Assembly: GCA_017853785.1 (NCBI GenBank)
Contig: JAFMIX010000133.1
Span: 1 to 6,174, forward strand
From: Verrucomicrobiales bacterium
Lineage (GTDB): Bacteria; Verrucomicrobiota; Verrucomicrobiia; Limisphaerales; JAFMIX01
Reading direction: 5' to 3'
Length of the DNA: 6,174 nucleotides
In this document: positions 1 to 6,020 of the stretch, one piece after another
How the letters are laid out: every line of letters starts with the position of its first letter
How positions within the stretch are numbered: position 1 is the first letter of the stretch
Program-made: the position numbers and the translations under genes
The notes under the pieces: model-generated
Database searches by the model: none
What the model saw: the letters and a program-made list of their open reading frames with translations, nothing else
Told to the model about the DNA's origin: nothing

Positions 1-306
1 AATCTCGACCATGCGCTTGGCGATGAGCGGACGTGCAATGGACGTGCCGAGAAAGTATTGGCCTTCGTAGATCGCCCCGGCGCGGATCATCGGGAAGATG
101 AAGTCGCGTGCGAATTCTTCCTGCAAATTATCAATGTAAATTTTCGACGCGCCGGTCTTGATGGCTTTCTTTTCGAGGCCGTGGAGTTCCTCTTCCTGGC
201 CGATGTCGGCGCAGAAGCCAATCATCTCGGCGTTGTATTTTTCTTTGATCCAGGACATCAGCACCGAGGTGTCGAGTCCGCCCGAGTAAGCGAGAACAAT
301 TTTCAT
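1..306 (-). CDS. argG: Argininosuccinate synthase, N-terminal part (runs off the left edge)
   Basis: This cytoplasmic enzyme joins citrulline and aspartate, using ATP, to make argininosuccinate, the penultimate step of arginine synthesis. Reading leftward from the ATG at 306 gives 102 uninterrupted codons to the window edge, about a quarter of the usual length of roughly 400 residues. Residues 6-14 (AYSGGLDTS) are the N-type ATP pyrophosphatase loop of the family. Residues 33-40 (ADIGQEEE) and the stretch around 80-94 (YEGQYFLGTSIARPL) match conserved parts of the nucleotide and citrulline binding region. The start is set by the motif lying six residues in, as in known ArgG proteins. The gene is divergent from the signal peptidase gene and has its own candidate promoter 9 bases upstream. 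No Shine-Dalgarno sequence precedes it. The family call is secure; only the remainder of the gene is unseen. Confidence 0.97.
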   Translation of the reverse strand, partial: MKIVLAYSGGLDTSVLMSWIKEKYNAEMIGFCADIGQEEELHGLEKKAIKTGASKIYIDNLQEEFARDFIFPMIRAGAIYEGQYFLGTSIARPLIAKRMVEI

Positions 307-314
307 GTCCGGTC

Positions 315-343
315 ATTTAACCGCGAAGCCGCGCGAAACGCAA
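315..343 (-). promoter_or_regulatory. Candidate sigma70-type promoter for argG
   Basis: On the minus strand a -35-like TTGCGT (338-343) and a -10-like TTAAAT (315-320) are separated by exactly 17 bases. The expected transcription start is near 308, only about two bases before the argG ATG, so the mRNA would be leaderless or nearly so. The same -35 hexamer, TTGCGT, with a 17-base spacer occurs upstream of mdh. This is a pattern match only. Confidence 0.45.
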
Positions 344-428
344 AATGGAAATGCGGGATTGTCGGGAGAAGTCCCCGGGCGCGCGGTGAATTCCAGGATT
401 CCGTGATCGGGATTCTTCCCGAAAATTT

Positions 429-449
429 ATGGCGAATTTTTGCCGCCAT
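429..449. repeat. Short inverted repeat upstream of the signal peptidase gene
   Basis: ATGGCG (429-434) and CGCCAT (444-449) are perfect inverted arms around a 9-base AT-rich centre. They sit just upstream of the -10-like element of the signal peptidase gene, where an operator could lie. Six-base arms can arise by chance, so the regulatory reading is weak. The rest of the divergent region (307-466) holds a second small hairpin, CGGGA/TCCCG at 408-421, and no gene that I can support. Confidence 0.2.
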
Positions 450-454
450 TCAGG

Positions 455-460
455 TTTAAT
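455..460 (+). promoter_or_regulatory. -10-like hexamer placed for a leaderless signal peptidase mRNA
   Basis: TTTAAT ends exactly six bases before the ATG at 467, so the normal start of transcription would be the A of that ATG. I see no matching -35 hexamer at 16-18 bases spacing. If correct, the element also argues against the in-frame TTG at 440 as the start codon, because it would lie inside that longer reading frame. Confidence 0.3.
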
Positions 461-466
461 GCCCGC

Positions 467-988
467 ATGCCGAACGCGACCGCACCCACCAACCGACCGC
501 ATTGGCTGCGCGTGCTGGCTTTCGGCCGCCGCCCCAAGGCCACGCTGGTGCGCATCCTCGTGCTGGGCGTCAGCTGCTTCGTCGTATTCCGGTTCTGCCT
601 CGTCCCCATCCGCATCGACGGCATCTCCATGCTGCCGACCTACCGGACCGGCCAGATCAATTTCATCAACCGCCTCGCCTACCTGCGGCACGAACCCCGC
701 CGCGGCGATCCCGTCTCCATCCGGCTCGCCGGGCCGAGCGTCATGTTCATGAAACGCATCATCGGCCTCCCCGGCGAGACCGTCTCCTTCCAGAACGGCC
801 GCGCCTGCATCAACGGCCACCCCCTCGACGAACCCTACATCAAACTCCCCTGCGATTGGAACCGCGAACCCGTCCAGTGCGGCCCCGGCCAATTCTACGT
901 CGTCGGCGACAACCGCTCCATGGCCTTCGAGCACCACACCCAAGGCCGCGCCGAACGCGCCCGCATCATCGGCAAACTCCTGTTATGA
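467..988 (+). CDS. lepB: Signal peptidase I, short form
   Basis: This is a type I signal peptidase: a membrane-anchored serine protease whose active site lies outside the cytoplasmic membrane and cuts signal peptides from exported proteins. The product is 173 residues, short for the family, with little room for the extra beta domain of E. coli LepB. A basic N-terminus is followed by one membrane segment at about residues 27-46. Box B (DGISMLPTY, 51-59) carries the nucleophile Ser54; box D (KRIIGLPGE, 96-104) carries the general base Lys96. Box E begins normally as GDNR (147-150) but continues SMAFEHH, without the usual Ser-x-Asp-Ser-Arg. I chose ATG 467 over the TTG at 440, which only adds nine unconserved residues; neither has a Shine-Dalgarno site. 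The gene overlaps the next one by 4 bases (ATGA, 985-988), so the two are probably co-translated. The family is secure; it may be one of several paralogues in the genome. Confidence 0.92.
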   Translation: MPNATAPTNRPHWLRVLAFGRRPKATLVRILVLGVSCFVVFRFCLVPIRIDGISMLPTYRTGQINFINRLAYLRHEPRRGDPVSIRLAGPSVMFMKRIIGLPGETVSFQNGRACINGHPLDEPYIKLPCDWNREPVQCGPGQFYVVGDNRSMAFEHHTQGRAERARIIGKLLL

Positions 989-1506
989 GAATTATTTTCC
1001 GCCTCGTGCTGCTCGCCGCAGTTGCCGGGCTCGGCTACTGGCTCTGGACCGTGTTCTTTCCCAGCCCGGAAAAAGTCATCCGTGCCCGCCTCACCGAACT
1101 CGCCCGCACCGCCAGCTTCGGCTCTGGCGACAGCCCCATCGCCCGCGGCCTCAAGGCGCAACGGCTGGCAAACCACTTCACCCCCGACGCGCAGCTCAGC
1201 TTTGAAGCGCCCGGCATCGGCTCACGCACCTTGACCGGCGCGGAGGAAATCCGCCAGACCGCCGCCGCCGGCTTCCACTCCCTGTCCTCGCTGCGCATCA
1301 AGTTCCTCGATGTCACCGTCCAACTGGACGCCGACCCGCGCACCGCCGAGGTCCGCCTCACCGCCGAAATCCGCGCCGACGGCAGCGAGGATTACGGCGT
1401 GCAGGAACTGCTTTTTAAGTTCCAGCGGGTGGATGGCAAATGGCTCATCAACCGCGTCGAAACGGTCAGAACGCTTTCCCGCGCCGCCACCCCGCGCCCG
1501 AGTTAA
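985..1506 (+). CDS. Membrane-anchored NTF2-like (SnoaL/DUF4440-type) protein
   Basis: The product has 173 residues. Residues 3-25 form a hydrophobic segment after a short basic start (MRIIFR), read as a signal anchor because no clear cleavage site or lipobox is seen. The rest would then lie outside the membrane. From about residue 28 to 162 the pattern fits an NTF2-like cone fold: an N-terminal helix (EKVIRARLTELAR), a segment with AxxLANHFTPDAQLSFE (59-73), a TLTGAEEIRQ helix (82-91), then strands ending in LLFKFQRVDGKWLINRVET (142-160), the usual close of such domains. Many relatives are enzymes or binding proteins of unknown ligand, and no catalytic residue can be assigned here. The start overlaps the signal peptidase stop (ATGA) and lacks a Shine-Dalgarno site, so translation is probably coupled. 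The fold is inferred from pattern, not alignment; the function is unknown. Confidence 0.8.
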   Translation: MRIIFRLVLLAAVAGLGYWLWTVFFPSPEKVIRARLTELARTASFGSGDSPIARGLKAQRLANHFTPDAQLSFEAPGIGSRTLTGAEEIRQTAAAGFHSLSSLRIKFLDVTVQLDADPRTAEVRLTAEIRADGSEDYGVQELLFKFQRVDGKWLINRVETVRTLSRAATPRPS

Positions 1507-1512
1507 GCGAAC

Positions 1513-1535
1513 CGGCGCCGCGCGCCGCCGGCGCC
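1513..1535 (+). other. GC-rich self-complementary stretch after the NTF2-like gene
   Basis: Two copies of GGCGCC (1514-1519 and 1530-1535) can pair with each other; alternatively CGGCGC (1513-1518) pairs with GCGCCG (1522-1527) around a 3-base loop. There is no following T-run, so it is not a standard intrinsic terminator. It lies 7 bases after the stop codon and could mark the 3' end of the two-gene unit, but GC-rich DNA makes such pairings common. Confidence 0.2.
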
Positions 1536-1560
1536 AATCCCAAATCTTCCACGGCCGCGC

Positions 1561-1589
1561 TTGCGTGTGCCCGGCGGCATTCGCATAAT
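1561..1589 (+). promoter_or_regulatory. Candidate sigma70-type promoter for mdh
   Basis: TTGCGT (1561-1566) and CATAAT (1584-1589) are 17 bases apart, and the second matches the -10 consensus at five of six positions. The predicted start near 1596 would give a leader of about 15 bases without a Shine-Dalgarno site. A second -10-like element, TCTAAT (1599-1604), ends six bases before the ATG and would give a leaderless mRNA, but it has no clear -35 partner. Either fits mdh being transcribed on its own. Confidence 0.45.
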
Positions 1590-1610
1590 GCGGTGCGTTC
1601 TAATCATATT

Positions 1611-2600
<990 letters not shown>

Positions 2601-2616
2601 GCCGCTTCCAGACTTC

Positions 2617-2646
2617 AAAGCGGACTGCATTGCAGTCCGCTTTTTT
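2617..2646 (+). terminator. Intrinsic terminator of mdh
   Basis: A perfect 12-base-pair stem, arms 2617-2628 and 2632-2643, closes on an ATT loop, and six Ts run from 2641 to 2646. It begins 16 bases after the mdh stop codon. The stem is GC-rich in its middle (GCGGACTGC) and the T-run follows on the plus strand, so it should act on mdh transcripts. There is no comparable T-run for the opposite direction. Confidence 0.92.
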
Positions 2647-2658
2647 CTTTGCCAGACT
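2630..2658 (+). promoter_or_regulatory. Weak candidate promoter for thiE overlapping the mdh terminator
   Basis: Because the mdh terminator separates thiE from mdh, thiE should have its own promoter within 2601-2667. The best pattern is TTGCAG (2630-2635), 17 bases, then CAGACT (2653-2658), which ends nine bases before the ATG. Each hexamer is only a partial match to consensus. The murJ gene has a similar TAGACT at the same distance from its ATG. Confidence 0.22.
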
Positions 2659-2667
2659 CAACCCGCA

Positions 2668-3306
2668 ATGAAACCGCTTGCCGACTGCAAACTCTACGCC
2701 TTCGTGGACACCGCCTATCTTCACGGGCGCGCGCCCGAACTCGTCGCGCAGCAGCTCTGCGACGGCGGCGCGGACCTCATCCAGCTCCGCGCCAAGACCT
2801 CCCCACCCGCCGAAATCCGGCTCATGGCGGAAAAGCTTCTGCCCGTCACCCGCCGCGCCAACGTCGCCCTCGTCATCAACGACCACTTGGAAATCGCCCG
2901 CGAACTCGGCGCGGAAATCTGCCACCTGGGCCAGGAAGATTTCTTCGACGCCGGCCACGAGCACGTTTCCGTACTCCGCACTCCGCATTCCGCACTCCGC
3001 ATTGGTCTGTCCACGCACGCCCCGGAACAGGCGGCCCGCGCCGTCGCGGCGGGCGCGGACTACGTGGCCATCGGCCCGATCTACGCCACCGGCACCAAGC
3101 CCACCGCCAAGCCGGTGACGCTCGACTACGTCCGTTGGGCGGCGGCGAACGTGCGCGTGCCGTGGTTCGCCATCGGCGGCATCAACCTCCAGACCATCGA
3201 CGCCGTCCTCGCCGCGGGCGCGCCACGTATCTGCGTGGTCTCGGCGATTCTCAACGCGCCGGACGTGGCCAAGGCTTGCGCGGAATTCCGCCAGCGGCTC
3301 GATTAG
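2668..3306 (+). CDS. thiE: Thiamine-phosphate synthase
   Basis: This cytoplasmic TIM-barrel enzyme couples HMP pyrophosphate with the thiazole phosphate to give thiamine phosphate. The 212 residues are of normal length. Recognisable elements are QLRAK (39-43; Arg41 and Lys43 contact the pyrimidine diphosphate), ND (71-72) and HLGQED (86-91) with the metal-binding aspartates, GLSTH (113-117), GPIYATGTK (136-144) with Lys144, the phosphate-binding IGGIN (169-173) and VSAIL (191-195). Between QED and GLSTH there are 21 residues, about 5 more than I recall in the E. coli and B. subtilis enzymes. Residues 102-112 there are encoded by an ACTCCGC-type heptamer repeat. The ATG at 2668 is chosen because the frame upstream is encoded by the mdh terminator. 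No Shine-Dalgarno site is visible. No other thiamine gene or TPP riboswitch is present in the window. Confidence 0.95.
   Translation: MKPLADCKLYAFVDTAYLHGRAPELVAQQLCDGGADLIQLRAKTSPPAEIRLMAEKLLPVTRRANVALVINDHLEIARELGAEICHLGQEDFFDAGHEHVSVLRTPHSALRIGLSTHAPEQAARAVAAGADYVAIGPIYATGTKPTAKPVTLDYVRWAAANVRVPWFAIGGINLQTIDAVLAAGAPRICVVSAILNAPDVAKACAEFRQRLD
2973..3003 (+). repeat. Heptamer tandem repeat within thiE
   Basis: Four 7-base units of the form A(C/T)TCCGC run without interruption: ACTCCGC, ACTCCGC, ATTCCGC, ACTCCGC (2973-3000), followed by a partial ATT. Because seven is not a multiple of three, the repeat is read in changing frame and encodes Leu-Arg-Thr-Pro-His-Ser-Ala-Leu-Arg-Ile. It stays open and leads straight into the conserved GLSTH strand. 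Repeats of this composition are, from memory, scattered in many Verrucomicrobiota genomes, usually between genes. Confidence 0.8.
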
Positions 3307-3307
3307 C

Positions 3308-3366
3308 CACTGAGCCACCGAGACACTGAGAAGAACAATTTCTCCGTGCCGCTGCGCCTCGGTGGC
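3308..3366. repeat. Imperfect palindromic intergenic repeat after thiE
   Basis: GCCACCGAG (3314-3322) and CTCGGTGGC (3358-3366) are perfect 9-base arms. Inside them CAC (3324-3326) pairs with GTG (3346-3348) and GAGAA (3328-3332) with TTCTC (3340-3344), giving a long hairpin with small internal loops. CCACTGAG at 3308 and CACTGAG at 3324 add a direct repeat. It starts one base after the thiE stop. There is no T-run, so if it ends transcription it is not by the simple intrinsic mechanism. It resembles dispersed elements of the CCACCGAGACAC type that I recall from environmental bacterial genomes. Confidence 0.65.
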
Positions 3367-3385
3367 AAACCAGACCGCCCAAAGC

Positions 3386-3412
3386 TTGCCCGGCAGAGTC
3401 GCATCAACTAAT
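3386..3412 (+). promoter_or_regulatory. Weak candidate promoter for the PfkB kinase gene
   Basis: In the 150-base gap before the kinase gene, TTGCCC (3386-3391) is followed at 15 bases by ACTAAT (3407-3412) or at 17 bases by TAATTT (3409-3414). A separate AT-rich GTAATT (3441-3446) lies ten bases before the ATG. None is convincing alone; they mark where a promoter should be sought. Confidence 0.2.
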
Positions 3413-3456
3413 TTGTCCGTTCAGTTCACAACAAAAACTCGTAATTCCAAATCAGC

Positions 3457-4356
3457 ATGAGCGTTCTAATCGTCGGCACGACCGCACTCGATTCCATCAA
3501 GACTCCCACGCGCGAAAACCCGCGCCTGCTCGGCGGCTCGGCCAGCCACGCGGCGGTGGCGGCGAGCTTTTTCTCGCCGGTGAAACTCGTCGGCGGCGTC
3601 GGCGAGGATTTTCCCAAGAAATACATCGCGCTTTACCGCAAGCACGGCATCGACCTCGCGGGCTTGCAGATCCTGCCGGGCAAAACCTTCCACTGGTCGG
3701 GCGAATACGAGTTGAACATGAACAACCGCCGCACGCTCGCCACCGAGTTGGGCGTCATCGAAACCTTCCAGCCCAAGCTGCCGGCGGCGTATCAGAAGTC
3801 CGCGTTCGTGCTGCTCGGCAACATCGCCCCCGCCCTGCAGCTTTCCGTGCTCAACCAGATGCAGAAGCCCAAGTTCGTCGTCGCTGACTCGATGGATCTG
3901 TGGATCAACATCGCCCTGCCCGACCTGCTCCAGTTGCTCAAGCGCGTGGACGGCTTCGTGCTCAACGACAGCGAGGCGGAGTTGCTCACGAAGGAGGACA
4001 ATCTCTTCGTGGCGCTGAAGAAGATTCACGCGCTCGGCCCGAAATACGTCATCATCAAGAAAGGTTCGCACGGCTCGGTGCTGTCCGGACCGAAGGGCGT
4101 GTTCATCTGCCCCGCTTATCCGCTGCACACCGTCGAAGACCCCACGGGCGCGGGCGATTCGTTCGTGGGCGGCATGATGGGCTACCTCGCCACGGCCAAG
4201 GGCTCGGTGGACGCGAACATCCGCCACGCGATGGTCTACGGCAGCGTGACGGCAAGCTTCTGCTGCGAAGGTTTCGGGCTGAACCGCACCACGAAGGTCA
4301 AGCGCGCGGACATCAACCGCCGCGTGCAGGAACTGGAGAAGCTGACGAAGTTCTGA
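3457..4356 (+). CDS. PfkB (ribokinase) family carbohydrate or nucleoside kinase, substrate unknown
   Basis: This is a soluble ATP-dependent kinase of the ribokinase/PfkB superfamily, 299 residues, full length. The N-terminal strand (SVLIVGTTALDSI, 2-14) is followed by the substrate-site glycine motif GGSASHAAVAA (26-36) and VGGVGEDFP (45-53). NDSE (170-173) is the metal-associated NxxE motif. DPTGAGDSFVGG (228-239) is the C-terminal signature, with anion hole glycines and catalytic base Asp234. The lid segment includes FHWSGEYELNMNNRRTL (78-94), which resembles a conserved group of uncharacterised sugar kinases more than classical ribokinase, fructokinase or adenosine kinase. The ATG at 3457 precedes the first beta strand directly and has no Shine-Dalgarno site. 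The gene stands alone between a palindromic repeat and a stem-loop, so context does not reveal the substrate. Confidence 0.9.
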   Translation: MSVLIVGTTALDSIKTPTRENPRLLGGSASHAAVAASFFSPVKLVGGVGEDFPKKYIALYRKHGIDLAGLQILPGKTFHWSGEYELNMNNRRTLATELGVIETFQPKLPAAYQKSAFVLLGNIAPALQLSVLNQMQKPKFVVADSMDLWINIALPDLLQLLKRVDGFVLNDSEAELLTKEDNLFVALKKIHALGPKYVIIKKGSHGSVLSGPKGVFICPAYPLHTVEDPTGAGDSFVGGMMGYLATAKGSVDANIRHAMVYGSVTASFCCEGFGLNRTTKVKRADINRRVQELEKLTKF

Positions 4357-4367
4357 CGCCGCCAGCA

Positions 4368-4410
4368 CCGCCAAACCGCAGGCAAAAAATCCTTTCCTGC
4401 GGTCCGGCGG
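4368..4410. terminator. Stem-loop between the kinase gene and murJ, possible terminator
   Basis: ACCGCAGG (4375-4382) pairs perfectly with CCTGCGGT (4396-4403). The stem extends inward as AAA/TTT past one bulged C, and outward as CCGCC (4368-4372) with GGCGG (4406-4410) across a 2-by-2 mismatch. It begins 11 bases after the kinase stop codon. No T-run follows on the plus strand, so it is not a textbook intrinsic terminator and may instead protect the mRNA 3' end. Confidence 0.4.
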
Positions 4411-4428
4411 GCGGGCGCAACTTTGACC

Positions 4429-4456
4429 TTTGCCTCCGGAGTCCGGCCTTTAGACT
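4429..4456 (+). promoter_or_regulatory. Candidate promoter for murJ
   Basis: TTTGCC (4429-4434) and TAGACT (4451-4456) are 16 bases apart; a better -35 match, TTGACC (4423-4428), is too far away at 22 bases. The -10 element ends nine bases before the murJ ATG, so transcription would start around 4463 with a leader of about three bases. There is no Shine-Dalgarno sequence in between. Confidence 0.35.
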
Positions 4457-4465
4457 GCACGCGCG

Positions 4466-6019
4466 ATGTCGAAGATGCTCAAAGCCTCCGGCGCGATGGC
4501 CGCCGCCACGATGACCAGCCGCGTGCTGGGCATGGTGCGCGAGATGGTCTATGCCCGCTTCATGGGCGACGGCTGGGTGGCGGGCGCGTTCCAGCTCGCG
4601 TTCACGATCCCGAACCTCTTCCGCCGTCTGCTCGGCGAGGGCGCGCTCACGGCGGCGTTCATTCCGGTCTTCAAAGAGAAGGAAAAACTCCACGGCGACG
4701 CCGAGGTCTGGCGCGCCTCCAACGCCGTCATCTCCGGCCTCATCGTCGCGGCGGCGGTCGTCGTGGCGCTGGTGCTGGCGGGCGTGTCCATCGCGTTGCG
4801 CGTGCATGAATTTTCCACGCAGACGGAGCTGATGCTGCGGCTGCTGCGCGTGATGTTCCCCTACATGCTGCTGGTATGCGTGGCGGCGGTGTTCATGGGC
4901 ATGCTGAACGCCCGCGGCCATTTCTTCATTCCGGCGATGGGCGCGACGATGCTGAACATCGTCATGATCGCTTCGGTGCTGCTGCTCGCGCCGCGGCTGG
5001 GAACGGAGTTGTCGGAACAGATTTTCGCGCTGGCCATCGGGGTGCTGGCGGCGGGCACAGCGCAGGCGGCGTTCCAATTGCCCACGCTGCGGCGTGAGGG
5101 TTTCCGGTATCAATGGGCTTCGCCGTGGCGCGACGAAACGGTCGGGCGCGTGGTGCGGCAGATGATTCCCGGCACGATCGGCGTGGCGGCATTCCAGATC
5201 AACGTGCTGCTGACGCAGGGCGTGGCCTTCTGGGTCAGTCCGCAGATCGTGGCATCGTTCAATTACGCGGTGCGCCTGATGGAGCTGCCGCAGGGCGTCT
5301 TCGGCATCTCGCTCGCCACGTATCTGCTGCCGACGCTCTCCGGTCTGGCGGCGGAAAAGAAATACGATGACTTCCGCGCAGCCTTGCGCAGCGGTATCGG
5401 CACCCTGCTGTTCTTCAATGTCATCGCGGCAATCTTGCTGGTGGTGTTGGCGGAGCCGATTGTGCGGTTGCTGTTCGAGCGCGGGCAGTTCACTCCCGAG
5501 TCCACGCAACGGGCCGCGCTGGCGCTGCAGTGCCTCGCGCCGGGGCTGGTGGCGTTCTCCACGGTGAACGTGCTGGCGCGGGCGTTCTATGCGCTGGGCG
5601 ACACGAAAACGCCGATGCAGATCGGGGTGGCGTGCCTGATGTTGAACTTGGTTTTGTCCATTGCGCTGGTGCATCCGCTGCGGCAGGGCGGGCTGGGCGT
5701 GGCCAACACGCTGACCTCCGTCGTAAACCTGGGCTTGCTGCTGTTCGCGCTGCGAAAAAAAATGGGGCGGCTGGAGATGCCATCGTTGCGGACGATGCTC
5801 CTGCCGCTGACACTCGCCGCCGTATTGGCGGGCGGTGGGGCGTTTTACGGCGCGCGATATTGGGAGACTGCGTTCGGCCATGCGACGCTGGCGTTGCAGA
5901 TGGGCGCGGTGTTCGCCCCCGCGGCGGCAGCGGGATTGATTTACTGGCTGGCGGCCATGCTCCTCAAAGTCCCCGCTGCGCAGGAATTGACGGCGTGGCT
6001 CCGCCCGAAACGGATTTGA
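4466..6019 (+). CDS. murJ: Lipid II flippase MurJ (MviN)
   Basis: MurJ moves lipid II, the peptidoglycan precursor, across the cytoplasmic membrane. The 517 residues, with many hydrophobic segments consistent with the usual 14 helices, match the family length of about 510. The N-terminus shows SRVLGMVRE (18-26) and IPNLFRRLLGEGALTAAFIPVF (48-69), aligning with E. coli Arg18, Arg24 and Arg52. YAVRLMELPQGVFG (267-280) aligns with the E. coli motif containing Arg270 and Glu273; Arg270 and Glu273 are kept. ARAFYALGDTKTP (371-383) is another family hallmark. Two acidic residues are missing: the E. coli Asp39 position is Gly40 here (VAGAF) and the Asp269 position is Val269. The start is fixed by the MSKMLKASG-type opening of the family. 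The gene ends one base from the stop of a convergent gene. The identification is firm. Confidence 0.96.
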   Translation: MSKMLKASGAMAAATMTSRVLGMVREMVYARFMGDGWVAGAFQLAFTIPNLFRRLLGEGALTAAFIPVFKEKEKLHGDAEVWRASNAVISGLIVAAAVVVALVLAGVSIALRVHEFSTQTELMLRLLRVMFPYMLLVCVAAVFMGMLNARGHFFIPAMGATMLNIVMIASVLLLAPRLGTELSEQIFALAIGVLAAGTAQAAFQLPTLRREGFRYQWASPWRDETVGRVVRQMIPGTIGVAAFQINVLLTQGVAFWVSPQIVASFNYAVRLMELPQGVFGISLATYLLPTLSGLAAEKKYDDFRAALRSGIGTLLFFNVIAAILLVVLAEPIVRLLFERGQFTPESTQRAALALQCLAPGLVAFSTVNVLARAFYALGDTKTPMQIGVACLMLNLVLSIALVHPLRQGGLGVANTLTSVVNLGLLLFALRKKMGRLEMPSLRTMLLPLTLAAVLAGGGAFYGARYWETAFGHATLALQMGAVFAPAAAAGLIYWLAAMLLKVPAAQELTAWLRPKRI

Positions 6020-6020
6020 A

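Noticed and set aside
440..466. TTG at 440 as the signal peptidase start
   Set aside because: It adds nine unconserved residues, has no Shine-Dalgarno site and would contain the -10-like TTTAAT. The ATG at 467 is simpler.
502..984. An upstream in-frame extension of the NTF2-like gene
   Set aside because: It overlaps the signal peptidase in another frame and encodes Arg/Pro/His-rich low-complexity sequence. The ATG at 985 opens with a clear membrane anchor.
1440..1610. An in-frame extension of mdh upstream of 1611
   Set aside because: It overlaps the previous gene and the promoter region, and known malate dehydrogenases start right at the Rossmann strand.
2601..2667. A TPP riboswitch before thiE
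   Set aside because: The gap is filled by the mdh terminator and is too short. No TPP riboswitch core such as CTGAGA is present in it.
2973..3003. The heptamer units as a CRISPR or satellite array
   Set aside because: The units are 7 bases with no spacers and lie within a coding sequence.
3466..4374. A 302-codon open frame on the minus strand opposite the PfkB kinase
   Set aside because: Shadow frame in GC-rich DNA; the plus strand carries all kinase motifs.
4313..5881. A 522-codon open frame on the minus strand opposite murJ
   Set aside because: Its product is dominated by Arg, Gln and His, the typical antisense shadow of a GC-rich membrane protein gene, while the plus strand clearly encodes MurJ.
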